Positions 25,680 through 33,740 of a stretch of DNA of 61,324 bases are shown in pieces. Source of the DNA: an uncultured Eggerthella sp. Lineage in GTDB: Bacteria; Actinomycetota; Coriobacteriia; Coriobacteriales; Eggerthellaceae. A program made the position numbers and the translations under genes. Where the stretch lies: assembly GCA_959607715.1 (NCBI GenBank), contig CAUHNN010000013.1, positions 1-61,324 on the forward strand, written 5' to 3'. The notes under the pieces are model-generated. The model saw only the letters and a list, made by a program, of their open reading frames with translations, was not told where the DNA came from and made no database searches. Positions within the stretch are counted from its first letter, which is position 1, and the number at the start of each line of letters is the position of its first letter.

Positions 25680-26849
25680 ATGAACAAGCCTTTCGAAAAC
25701 CTTCTCGTTATCGACCTCTCGCGTTATCTCTTGGGTTCTTACACCAGCCTTTACTTCGCCGACTTCGGCGCCGAGGTGATCAAGGTGGAGGATACCAAGA
25801 CGGGAGACCTCGTACGAGGGGAACACCCCCAGATCAACGGCGAAAGCTATTACCACTACGCGCTCGATCGCAACAAGAAAAGCGTCTCGTTCAACCTGAA
25901 GGACCCTGAAACACTCGAGTGCTTCTACGAATTGGCCAAGAAAGCCGACATCCTCATCGAAAACTATCGCCCCGGCGTCGCGAAGCGCCTCAAAATCGAT
26001 TTCGAAACGCTTCACCAGATCAATCCCGATCTTGTATACGTTTCCTTTTCCGCCTACGGTCAGAACGACCCACGCAGCCTCGATGCGCTTCACGACATCA
26101 ACATCGTGGCGAAAACCGGATACCACGACCTCACCAACGGATCCGTTGCCCTTCTGCAACCAGCGGATCTCTCTGCGGCCATGGTCGGAATACAGGGAGC
26201 CCTCACTGCGCTGATATCGCGGCAAGATGTCGGCGGCACCCACGTCGATGTGTCGATGTACGATTCCGTTCTCTGGTGGAACGCAATGCTCGATTCTCGC
26301 TGGTTCTTCTACGGAAAGAACCTCACTTCCAGCATGCGCGAATACCCCTCGGTCGGCTACAACGTATACCGGACCAAAGACGGCCGTATGCTTTCATTCG
26401 GCCTATACGAACATAATTTCTGGAACGACTTCTGCAGCGATATCGATCGTCCCGATCTCTTCGATACGCTCAAGGACACTCCAGAGGAAAATCCTGTAGC
26501 CTATCAAGCCATCGTCGATATCGCAGCATCGAAAACATACGACGAATGGATCGAATGGCTCAGCGACAAGCCCTACGCAATCGCTCCATGCCTCACCAAA
26601 ACCGAAGCGATCGATCTCGCCGTGAAAACCAACAGCCGCATGATCGACTACGTCGATTTCCCCCGCTTCGGCACCGCCCTTCAAACAAACACGCCCCACA
26701 TCATCGGTCCGATGAGTTCCGACCTCTCCGAGGCGCACGAGCCCGAACTGCTCGGAGAATCGACGCGCTCGGTGCTTCTCGGACTCGGCAAAACGGAACA
26801 CGACATCGACGAAATGGCACAGAGAAAAGCAGTTCTGACGGCGTCCTAG
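25680..26849 (+). CDS. Class III CoA-transferase (CaiB/BaiF), second copy
   Basis: 389-residue CoA-transferase or CoA-thioester racemase. Seen: the N-terminal nucleotide-fold segment LLVIDLSRYLLGSYTSLYFA, GAEVIKVEDTKTGD, NKKSVSFNLKDPETLE, and the putative catalytic Asp163 in LQPADLSAAMVG. It is clearly diverged from the first CoA-transferase of the cassette, so the pair is not a recent duplication. It may use the CoA-ester made by its partner or return CoA to a second acid. AAAGGAG lies before the ATG at 25680. A strong terminator follows, closing the operon. Confidence 0.88.
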   Translation: MNKPFENLLVIDLSRYLLGSYTSLYFADFGAEVIKVEDTKTGDLVRGEHPQINGESYYHYALDRNKKSVSFNLKDPETLECFYELAKKADILIENYRPGVAKRLKIDFETLHQINPDLVYVSFSAYGQNDPRSLDALHDINIVAKTGYHDLTNGSVALLQPADLSAAMVGIQGALTALISRQDVGGTHVDVSMYDSVLWWNAMLDSRWFFYGKNLTSSMREYPSVGYNVYRTKDGRMLSFGLYEHNFWNDFCSDIDRPDLFDTLKDTPEENPVAYQAIVDIAASKTYDEWIEWLSDKPYAIAPCLTKTEAIDLAVKTNSRMIDYVDFPRFGTALQTNTPHIIGPMSSDLSEAHEPELLGESTRSVLLGLGKTEHDIDEMAQRKAVLTAS

Positions 26850-26892
26850 CGCACTCACTGGACCCGAAGCCCCTCTACCCGCCCTCCTCTTT

Positions 26893-26932
26893 AGGGCGCA
26901 CCGCACTCCCCTTGCATCGTGCGGTGCGCCCT
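26893..26932 (+). terminator. Terminator of the CoA-transferase cassette
   Basis: A 14-bp stem (AGGGCGCACCGCAC with GTGCGGTGCGCCCT) is followed by CGTTTTCT on the plus strand, 44 nt after the stop. Confidence 0.9.
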
Positions 26933-26993
26933 CGTTTTCTCCTATACCCACCAAGCGGGCAAATCCGAATCCAAAAGCCCCTCTTTTTTCGTT

Positions 26994-27022
26994 TTGCGAG
27001 GGTGCTGGCCAAGTCCTATACT
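26994..27022 (+). promoter_or_regulatory. Promoter of the aminotransferase gene
   Basis: TTGCGA (26994-26999), 17 nt, TATACT (27017-27022), about 64 nt before the start codon. Good match to a housekeeping promoter. Confidence 0.7.
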
Positions 27023-27085
27023 GGAAAAGATTGAGGCGAAAGCCTTCTGCCGCTTTCGCCCGACAGCCGATCAACGGAAGGAAGC

Positions 27086-28378
27086 ATGATGCCCACGTAC
27101 GCGGAAATGGGAAAAGAAGAGCTCCTCACGCTCAAAACCGCACTCACCCAGGAATACGAAACCTACTGCGCAAAGGGACTGTCCCTGAACATGGCGCGTG
27201 GCAAGCCAAGTTCCGCACAGCTCGACTTGAGCATGCCCATGCTCGACGTCATCCCCTCATCTGCTTCATGCACGGCTGAAAACGGCACCGACCTTCGCAA
27301 TTACGGCGTTGTCGATGGCCTGACCGAGGCAAAGGCCCTCATGGCTTCGTTGCTCGACGACGAACCGGAAAATGTCATCGTCTTCGGCAACTCGAGCCTC
27401 AACATCATGTACGACACCATCATGCGCTGCTGGGTATTCGGCACGCTCGGCGCAACTCCTTGGTCCAAGCTCGACAAAGTCAAATTCGTATGCCCCGTTC
27501 CCGGTTACGACCGCCACTTCGGCGTAACCGAGGCCTTCGGCATCGAAATGGTCCCCGTCCCGATGACCGAAGATGGCCCGGATATGGACGCCGTCGAAGA
27601 GCTCGTTGCCAACGACAGCTCTTTCAAGGGAATCTGGTGCGTTCCCAAGTATTCCAATCCCGGCGGCGTCACCTACTCCGACAACGTGGTCCGCAGGCTC
27701 GCTTCGATGAAGTGCGCCGCTGAAGACTTCCGCATCTTCTGGGACAACGCCTACACCGTCCATCATCTCTACACCGATGCCGCTGAGCAGGACCAGCTCC
27801 TCGACATCGCGAAAGCGTGCACGGAGGCCGGCACCCCCAACCGCTACTTCAAGTTCGCCTCCACTTCGAAGATCACCTTCCCTGGATCCGGCATCGCCGC
27901 ATTCGCGGCAAGCGCCGACAACATCGCCGACACCAAGAAGCTTCTCGGCGCCCAGACCATCGGCCACGACAAGATCAACCAGATGCGCCATGTTCTGTTC
28001 CTGAAAGACGCCGAGGGCGTTGCGGCCCACATGGCCAAGCATGCTGAGATCATCCGACCGAAATTTGAGCTGGTTCTGAAGATGCTCGAGGAAGGCCTCG
28101 CAGGAACCGGATGCGGCTCTTGGAGCAACCCTCGTGGCGGATACTTCATCTCTTTCGATGCACCCGAAGGAACGGCAAAGCGCATCGTTTCCCTTGCTAA
28201 GGATGCAGGCGTGACGATGACCGGCGCAGGAGCAACCTATCCTTACAAGCAGGATCCCCAGGATTCCAACATCCGCATTGCACCGACCCTGCCCCCGCTC
28301 GAAGAGCTCGAAGCGGCGATTGAGGTATTCCTCTGCTGTGTCAAGCTTGCCGCCGTCGAAAAGCTCCTCGAAGCCTAA
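27086..28378 (+). CDS. PLP-dependent aminotransferase, aspartate aminotransferase-like
   Basis: Cytoplasmic fold-type I aminotransferase of 430 residues. Seen: NMARGKPSSAQLDLSMPML at the N terminus, a GNSSLNIMYDT cofactor-phosphate region, PGYDRHFGV, VPKYSNPGGVTYS, the PLP Asp in FWDNAY (Asp220), and the Schiff-base Lys262 in FASTSKITFPGSG. The pattern fits the group annotated as putative aspartate aminotransferases (PF12897-like) rather than AspC. GGAAGGAAGC precedes two adjacent ATG; either may be used. It is transcribed alone from its own promoter and terminator. Substrate is not certain. Confidence 0.88.
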   Translation: MMPTYAEMGKEELLTLKTALTQEYETYCAKGLSLNMARGKPSSAQLDLSMPMLDVIPSSASCTAENGTDLRNYGVVDGLTEAKALMASLLDDEPENVIVFGNSSLNIMYDTIMRCWVFGTLGATPWSKLDKVKFVCPVPGYDRHFGVTEAFGIEMVPVPMTEDGPDMDAVEELVANDSSFKGIWCVPKYSNPGGVTYSDNVVRRLASMKCAAEDFRIFWDNAYTVHHLYTDAAEQDQLLDIAKACTEAGTPNRYFKFASTSKITFPGSGIAAFAASADNIADTKKLLGAQTIGHDKINQMRHVLFLKDAEGVAAHMAKHAEIIRPKFELVLKMLEEGLAGTGCGSWSNPRGGYFISFDAPEGTAKRIVSLAKDAGVTMTGAGATYPYKQDPQDSNIRIAPTLPPLEELEAAIEVFLCCVKLAAVEKLLEA

Positions 28379-28415
28379 GCCCGCTTTCTAAAAGCAAACC
28401 CCTGCTAATCCATCA

Positions 28416-28450
28416 CGAGGGGGTCGACTCAACGAGAGTCGACCCCCTCG
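28416..28450 (+). terminator. Terminator of the aminotransferase gene
   Basis: A 15-bp perfect stem (CGAGGGGGTCGACTC with GAGTCGACCCCCTCG) and TTCTTTTC tail on the plus strand. The rest of the 234-nt gap up to the next gene shows nothing recognisable. Confidence 0.93.
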
Positions 28451-28612
28451 TTCTTTTCGAAAGAGATGCGGGGGGATTCGCGCAACCGTATTTTCCAATC
28501 GCCCCTGCATCTCTCGACGACAACGATAGAGAGCTTTTCTTAAGCACATCGAATAGCGAAGCGAAACCGGCCGCAGACCCCGATGGCGAGAGCGATCGCC
28601 ATCATCGCAGCG

Positions 28613-29083
28613 CTACATCATTAGCGATCGATCCTTTTCGGCGGCGCAACGATCGCACGCCCCCACGAGACGCGAAACCCCGCGAATACACCCTTCGCCA
28701 CGATCGGACCCAAGAAAGGACATGAAAGCGCACGAGGATGCCTCGGCCTGATCGCAGCATGGATGTTCCTTGATCGCAAGCAGTAAATCATGCGCGGCCC
28801 TTCGGTACTCCCCAGGCGTTTTCCCTTCTTCGACTCGCTCCGGGTCAAACGCCGACCTACCTGGCTTTTCACCCAGCAGACTCGGGGGATTCCTCCGCTC
28901 AAGTATCGCGTCGACGGAAAAGCTCCGAGCGTCGACGCTTTCAAGGCAGGAGATCAGCTCAAGAGAAAGCCTCCGGAGGTCGCCGTCGAAAAGAACCGCT
29001 GTCCTTCGAAGGGCGAGATTCAGCTTATTCATCTTGCATAATGTTGAGCGACAATGAGAGGCGCACCCGCAAGAACCGTACAT
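28613..29083 (-). CDS. Cys-rich hypothetical protein
   Basis: 156-residue open frame on the minus strand that I do not recognise. A plausible AAGGAAG ribosome site sits before the ATG at 29083. The middle part is helical (RRLSLELISCLESVD). The last third has clustered Cys: a CC pair, then two spaced Cys and a CDRC pair. This could bind metal but matches no known motif. Competing frames exist on the plus strand, so expression is not assured. It lies between the aminotransferase and the small HTH gene, in the same direction as the latter. Confidence 0.45.
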   Translation of the reverse strand: MYGSCGCASHCRSTLCKMNKLNLALRRTAVLFDGDLRRLSLELISCLESVDARSFSVDAILERRNPPSLLGEKPGRSAFDPERVEEGKTPGEYRRAAHDLLLAIKEHPCCDQAEASSCAFMSFLGSDRGEGCIRGVSRLVGACDRCAAEKDRSLMM

Positions 29084-29126
29084 CACGGCACTTCCTTTCT
29101 CGCAGCTAAGCCCAAATCACGAGGCA

Positions 29127-29345
29127 TCACGAAAAACGAGGAGCAAGGTCTTCAAGTGCGTCGAAAACGATGCGTCTCCCCTCTTCGTTGAAGGCCGAAA
29201 GCAAAACCCTCAACTCATTGAGCGTTAGCGTTCCTGGGTTGCGCTCTTTGTCAGCGAAGGACTCACCCGTGCTGCTCGTCAATCGCGCGCATTCGTCAGA
29301 AGACAGGCCTGATGCCTTGCGCGCTCGAACGAGCCAGCTATCCAT
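29127..29345 (-). CDS. Small XRE-like helix-turn-helix protein
   Basis: 72-residue protein with an N-terminal HTH-like segment (WLVRARKASGLSSDECARLT) and a recognition-helix region (FADKERNPGTLTLNELRVLL). GGAGG lies 9 nt before the ATG at 29345. It is divergent from the S24-type repressor gene 103 nt away, the arrangement of a Cro/CI pair. Role as a second DNA-binding partner is inferred from layout. Confidence 0.7.
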   Translation of the reverse strand: MDSWLVRARKASGLSSDECARLTSSTGESFADKERNPGTLTLNELRVLLSAFNEEGRRIVFDALEDLAPRFS

Positions 29346-29362
29346 ATCAGTGCACCTCCGTG

Positions 29363-29387
29363 ACAAGTCATTATTAGTTTAACTTGT
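29363..29387. promoter_or_regulatory. Inverted repeat, likely operator
   Basis: ACAAGT at 29363-29368 and its reverse complement ACTTGT at 29382-29387 lie 19 bp centre to centre in the divergent promoter region. They fit a dimer binding site for the neighbouring repressor. A minus-strand TTGACA lies just beyond (29400-29405), so the site would overlap that promoter. Confidence 0.5.
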
Positions 29388-29448
29388 AACGTCCGCCTGT
29401 CAATCCAGGTCAGAAGGCACTTTGATAGAATCGTGTTGAGGTGAAGGA

Positions 29449-30114
29449 ATGAAGAGCCATATCGCGAACAATATCCACGCCTTTCGTTCGAACAAGGGGC
29501 TTTCCCAGGCGCAGCTTGCAGAAATCGCCGATGTCACGCAGGGCGCTATATCATCCTGGGAAACGGGAATCACCATTCCAAGGAAATCGAACCTCCAGCC
29601 CATCGTCAACGCATTCGAAGAGCTGACCATCGACGATTTCCTTAGCGACAAAGAAGGTTACGCGCAGAAGATTCTCCGAAGATCTCAACCGAGGCACGCT
29701 GCGTACACCACGGCTCCTTTCTACGGCTCCATCGCAGCGGGAACTCCCCTCGAAATGATCCCAGTCGACGATCAATGCCCTATCCCCGTCTCGGTATTGC
29801 ACAATCATCCTCACGGCTTTTTCCTGAGAGTCAAAGGGGAATCAATGAACCGCTGCCTTCCCCATGGAGCCTATGCCCTCATCGACCCCGATGAGCCTGT
29901 TGTCGACACGAAGATCTACGCGGTGAGCATCGACGGCAGAGAGGCCACCATAAAGCGTCTCCGCCTGATCCCCAGAGGCATCGAACTCGTTCCCGATTCC
30001 TACGACGACTCGTTCAAGCCCCTTCGCTTTCTTGAAGAGGAAAAGGATCCGAGCAGCATTGCGATTATCGGACGCGTCGTATGGTATTGCCTGCCTCCCG
30101 GATTCGAACTGTGA
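29449..30114 (+). CDS. XRE repressor with LexA/CI-type S24 self-cleavage domain
   Basis: 221-residue regulator. Residues 1-60 form an XRE HTH (IHAFRSNKGLSQAQLAEIAD, then VTQGAISSWETG). The C-terminal half is an S24 peptidase fold: a candidate Ala97-Gly98 cleavage site (YGSIAAGTP), nucleophile Ser132 in VKGESMN, and Lys169 in ATIKRLRL. These are the residues needed for RecA-stimulated autocleavage, so it probably responds to DNA damage. GGTGAAGGA precedes the ATG at 29449. It is divergent from the small HTH gene. No integrase, terminase or other phage gene is seen nearby. Confidence 0.9.
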   Translation: MKSHIANNIHAFRSNKGLSQAQLAEIADVTQGAISSWETGITIPRKSNLQPIVNAFEELTIDDFLSDKEGYAQKILRRSQPRHAAYTTAPFYGSIAAGTPLEMIPVDDQCPIPVSVLHNHPHGFFLRVKGESMNRCLPHGAYALIDPDEPVVDTKIYAVSIDGREATIKRLRLIPRGIELVPDSYDDSFKPLRFLEEEKDPSSIAIIGRVVWYCLPPGFEL

Positions 30115-30129
30115 CTCGGCATCAAGCAC

Positions 30130-31803
30130 CTAACGAACCAGCAGGCCATCTATGCAGTCGGCAACCTCCTGGGGACCCAGCGCCACAGCATCGGCATCGG
30201 GCCACTCCCCCTGTTCGCCAAAGCCGTACGCGCACGCGACGAAAGGTATGCCCGCCCTCTTCGCAACCTCTCCATCGTGGAAACGATCTCCCACCATCAC
30301 CTGCGGCTGAGCGAAGCCGTCGGCGACCCGCTGATATATCGCCCACTTCGGGATGTCCCCATAATCCTCGGCGCAGCAATACGCATCGAACCACCGGTCC
30401 AGCCCGAACACGCGCCGATGGACTTCGCAGTAGTCACTGCGGCAATTGCTCAAGAAAACGAGGCGATACCCTCGCGATCGCAAGTCCGAAAGCATCTCGG
30501 GAACACCCGTGAACAGTCGAGCCTGCCCATCCTCCGCACGCTGATCCATGGTTTCGCCGACGATACGCGCAGCATGACGCCAAACCTCCTCGGGAAGATC
30601 GGGGGCGAATGACGTCCACATCTGCTCGGCGGTAAAGCCAAGCCACTGGCTTATCCACTCATCGCTAAACTCACGCGGCTGCTTGTATCCTTCTTCCACG
30701 AGCCATGCATATGCCCGCCGAAATGCCGGACCGTAAGAAGCCATGCTATCGTGAAGCGTTCCATCGTAATCCAGGAATACCGTTCCCGCGATCGGCGCGC
30801 CTCCGACCCCCTCGATCGCATTCTTCGCCCATAAGGAGTCCTTGAGCACGGCCCGACCGACACCGATCAAATCGGCGTCGCCCTCATCGAGTAGAGCCTG
30901 CGCTCCGGCTGGCGTGCGAACGCCCCCCGTCAAGATGACGGGAACGGAAACGGCATCGCGAATCGCGTGGGCCTCGCCCTTGAAGTAACCCTCTTCCCGC
31001 GAACCCGGCCCGCGGTAACCACACAACCCGCCCGACACATCGATAAGATCGACGCCGGCCTGCTCGAAAAGACAACACGCGGAAACCGCATCCTCCACCG
31101 TCGATCCACCCTCTTCGTAGTCAAGCGCCCCGATCCGAAGCGCCACGAGAAAATCAGGGCCGACCGCTTCGCGCACGGCAGCGATGACCTGCCGATGGAT
31201 AAGCGTTCGCGATTCGATCGAATCACCCGAGTAGGCATCGGTTCGACGATTGGTCAAAGGAGAATAGAACTGATTCAGGAGATACCCATGGGCGGAATGG
31301 ATCTCCACCCCATCGAAGCCGGCCTCCTTCGAACGCCGCGCTGCGGCGGCGAAGCCCACGATGACGTCATCGATGTCGTCTTGGGCCATCGAGCGAGCCT
31401 CTATAGCCTCTCCCCGCGTCGTCGTATACGACATGGCGCTCGGCGCCAGGGACAGTCCCCCACCAAGCGCTGAAATCGATTTTCCGCCTGCATGGTTGAT
31501 CTGGGCGATGACGCGCGAACCCGATCGATGGATCAATGCGGCAAGATTCGAAAGCCCCGCTACGTCTTCATCCCGGGAAAAGGAAACTTGACCGACGCTC
31601 GCCTGCCCTTTTTCGTCGATATACGAATGCTCGAGCACGACAAGACCGAAATACCCACCTGCCGTCTTTTCAGCGTAATAATCGAGAAGAGCCTGGCTGA
31701 CGCTACCCCGCCCTTGCGACTTTTCCGTCGCCATAGGCGGCAGGACAAGACGGTTGGAAAGCACGAGACCCTTCATGCGAAGAGGTTGCAACAGGTTCGC
31801 CAT
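30130..31803 (-). CDS. Old yellow enzyme-type oxidoreductase fused to a HAD phosphatase
   Basis: 557-residue two-domain protein in a single open frame. Residues 1-~333 are an FMN ene-reductase (QPLRMKGLVLSNRLVLPPMA, HAGGKS, EIHSAHGYLLNQFYSPLTNR, LIGVGRAVLKD). The extra Fe-S Cys cluster of dienoyl-CoA reductases is not present. Residues ~340-557 are a HAD phosphatase with all four motifs: FLDYDGTLHDS, VFLSNC, the motif III Lys in DIPKWAIY, and VGDRFHDGE. The ATG at 31803 follows AAGGATGG; the longer frame is noise. It lies downstream of ribH on the same strand, but a symmetrical hairpin separates them. The HAD part could act on a flavin-pathway phosphate; that is inference. Confidence 0.88.
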   Translation of the reverse strand: MANLLQPLRMKGLVLSNRLVLPPMATEKSQGRGSVSQALLDYYAEKTAGGYFGLVVLEHSYIDEKGQASVGQVSFSRDEDVAGLSNLAALIHRSGSRVIAQINHAGGKSISALGGGLSLAPSAMSYTTTRGEAIEARSMAQDDIDDVIVGFAAAARRSKEAGFDGVEIHSAHGYLLNQFYSPLTNRRTDAYSGDSIESRTLIHRQVIAAVREAVGPDFLVALRIGALDYEEGGSTVEDAVSACCLFEQAGVDLIDVSGGLCGYRGPGSREEGYFKGEAHAIRDAVSVPVILTGGVRTPAGAQALLDEGDADLIGVGRAVLKDSLWAKNAIEGVGGAPIAGTVFLDYDGTLHDSMASYGPAFRRAYAWLVEEGYKQPREFSDEWISQWLGFTAEQMWTSFAPDLPEEVWRHAARIVGETMDQRAEDGQARLFTGVPEMLSDLRSRGYRLVFLSNCRSDYCEVHRRVFGLDRWFDAYCCAEDYGDIPKWAIYQRVADGFAQPQVMVGDRFHDGEVAKRAGIPFVACAYGFGEQGEWPDADAVALGPQEVADCIDGLLVR

Positions 31804-31892
31804 GGTCACACCATCCTTTTCGAAGCTTCGTTTCAGCATAGCGGGAATCCGCGCCCACGCAAACGCCAAGAGCGCCGTTTCCCCAAACGAAT

Positions 31893-31920
31893 CGGGACAG
31901 GGGCGCGCACCCCTGTCCCG
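31893..31920. terminator. Symmetrical hairpin after ribH
   Basis: Perfect stem CGGGACAGGGG with CCCCTGTCCCG and a 6-nt loop, 30 nt after the ribH stop. The T tail is weak on the minus strand (attcgtttg), so readthrough into the ene-reductase/HAD gene is possible. Confidence 0.6.
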
Positions 31921-31949
31921 ATCAAGTCGCCCACGACGCGTTTCGGAAC

Positions 31950-32417
31950 CTATTCCCCGACAGCCGCAAGCAGGTTGACCATTTCGATGGCGCCGACGGC
32001 ACAATCGAATCCCTTATTGCCAGCTTTCGTTCCAGCGCGCTCGATGGCCTGCTCGATCGTGTCGGTGGTCACGACGCCGAACATCACGGGCTTACCCGTT
32101 TTAAGGCCGACCTGAGCAACCCCCTTCGCAACCTCGTTGCACACCAAATCGTAGTGAGACGTCGTTCCCCGAATCACCGCGCCGAGACAGATCACCGCAT
32201 CGTATGCGTCGCTCTGAGCCATCTTCTGGGCAACGAGCGGGATCTCGAACGCGCCGGGAACCCAGGCAACGTCGATATCCTCTTCCTCCACATCGTGTCT
32301 CTTCAGCCCGTCGAGCGCCCCCGACAACAACTTGGAAGTTATGAACTCGTTGAACCGAGCCGCGACGATGCCGATCTTGATGCCTCGAGCTACAAGCGTT
32401 CCCTCAAATGTATTCAT
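31950..32417 (-). CDS. ribH: 6,7-dimethyl-8-ribityllumazine synthase
   Basis: Penultimate step of riboflavin synthesis: joins the ribitylaminouracil with dihydroxybutanone phosphate. The 155-residue protein has IGIVAARFNEFITSKLLSGA, VPGAFEIPLVAQKMA, CLGAVIRGTTSHYDLVCNEV and a C-terminal AGTKAGNKGFDCA. All active-site segments are present. AAAGGA precedes the ATG at 32417. Last gene of ribD-ribE-ribBA-ribH, 108 nt after ribBA. Confidence 0.98.
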   Translation of the reverse strand: MNTFEGTLVARGIKIGIVAARFNEFITSKLLSGALDGLKRHDVEEEDIDVAWVPGAFEIPLVAQKMAQSDAYDAVICLGAVIRGTTSHYDLVCNEVAKGVAQVGLKTGKPVMFGVVTTDTIEQAIERAGTKAGNKGFDCAVGAIEMVNLLAAVGE

Positions 32418-32525
32418 GGATTATTCCTTTCTCATCACACCGCCATGCGATGCCTTCCACCAGTTTCGAGCGGCAGCAATACAAGGCGTCCGCATCCGCT
32501 CAACGCAAACGCCTGGGGCCGACGT

Positions 32526-33731
32526 CTAAACGCAGAACGTGAGAAGATGGCCCATCTTCTCCTGCTTCGTCTCCAGGTAGCGTCGATCGTGATCGGTCGG
32601 GGGCATCTCGATGGGAACCCGCTCGATGATCTCGAGACCGAATTCCGAAAGCTGATAGACCTTATCCGGGTTGTTCGTCAGAAGGCGCATGGTTTTCACC
32701 CCGAGATCGCGGAGAATCTGCGCGCCAATGAAGTACTCGCGCTCGTCGCCGGCAAATCCAAGCGCAAGGTTGGCCTCTAGCGTATCGAGGCCGCTATCTT
32801 GAAGCTCGTAGGCGCGCAGCTTGTTCACCAAACCGATGCCGCGCCCTTCTTGGCGCATGTACAGAACAACTCCACGACCCTCGGCTTCGACGGTGCACAT
32901 CGCGCTTTCGAGCTGATCGCCGCAATCACAGCGCAGAGATCCGAATGCATCGCCGGTCAAGCACTCGGAATGCACGCGAGCCAAAAGGTTCTTCCCGTCG
33001 CCGATCGTGCCCTTGACGAGCGCTACATGATGCTCGCCGCTCAAGCGATCGACGTAGGCGTGCGCCGTGAATTCTCCGTACTTGGTCGGCATCTTGGTCT
33101 TCGCCACGCATTCGACGAGCCTATCGTGGCGTTTGCGGTAATTCTGCAAGTCCTTGATCGTGATGAACGTCAAACCCCATCGCTTCGCCAGCTCGATGAG
33201 CGCGGGGGTGCGCATCATGGTGCCATCCTCCCCCATCACCTCGCAGCACAGGCCGCATTCCTTCAAGCCCGCCAACCGCATCAGGTCGACCGTTGCCTCG
33301 GTATGCCCATTGCGCTCGAGAACGCCATTGTCCTTCGCCATCAACGGGAACATGTGGCCAGGTCGACGAAAATGCTCAGGACGTGCATCGTCTGCAACGC
33401 AAGCACGCGCCGTCACCCCGCGCTCTTCGGCCGAGATGCCCGTCGTTGTATCGATATGGTCGACCGACACCGTGAAGGCCGTTTCATGATTGTCGGTATT
33501 CGCTGTCACCATCTGGGGAAACATGAGCTTCTTCGTCAAATCGGAGCTCATCGGCATGCAGATGAGGCCCTTGCCGTGCCTCGCCATGAAATTGACGTTT
33601 TCCGTTGTGGCGAATTCCGCTGCGCAGATGAAGTCCCCTTCGTTTTCGCGATCGGGATCGTCGGTGCACAGAATGATCTTTCCCTCGCGAAGATCACGCA
33701 AGGCTTCTTCCACCGTATTGAATTCGAACAT
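32526..33731 (-). CDS. ribBA: Bifunctional DHBP synthase / GTP cyclohydrolase II
   Basis: Supplies both precursors of riboflavin. Residues 1-~200 (RibB) have DDPDRENEGDFICAAEF and GHTEATVDLMRLAG. Residues ~205-401 (RibA) have HSECLTGDAFGSLRCDCGDQ with the zinc Cys, MRQEGRGIGLVNKLRAY and LLTNNPDK. The 401-residue length is standard for the fusion. It follows ribE with 9 nt between them, preceded by GGAGAG. Confidence 0.98.
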   Translation of the reverse strand: MFEFNTVEEALRDLREGKIILCTDDPDRENEGDFICAAEFATTENVNFMARHGKGLICMPMSSDLTKKLMFPQMVTANTDNHETAFTVSVDHIDTTTGISAEERGVTARACVADDARPEHFRRPGHMFPLMAKDNGVLERNGHTEATVDLMRLAGLKECGLCCEVMGEDGTMMRTPALIELAKRWGLTFITIKDLQNYRKRHDRLVECVAKTKMPTKYGEFTAHAYVDRLSGEHHVALVKGTIGDGKNLLARVHSECLTGDAFGSLRCDCGDQLESAMCTVEAEGRGVVLYMRQEGRGIGLVNKLRAYELQDSGLDTLEANLALGFAGDEREYFIGAQILRDLGVKTMRLLTNNPDKVYQLSEFGLEIIERVPIEMPPTDHDRRYLETKQEKMGHLLTFCV

Positions 33732-33740
33732 GGTACTCTC

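Noticed and set aside
29127..30114. Intact prophage
   Set aside because: Only a repressor pair is present; no integrase, portal, terminase or lysis genes and no evident att repeats.
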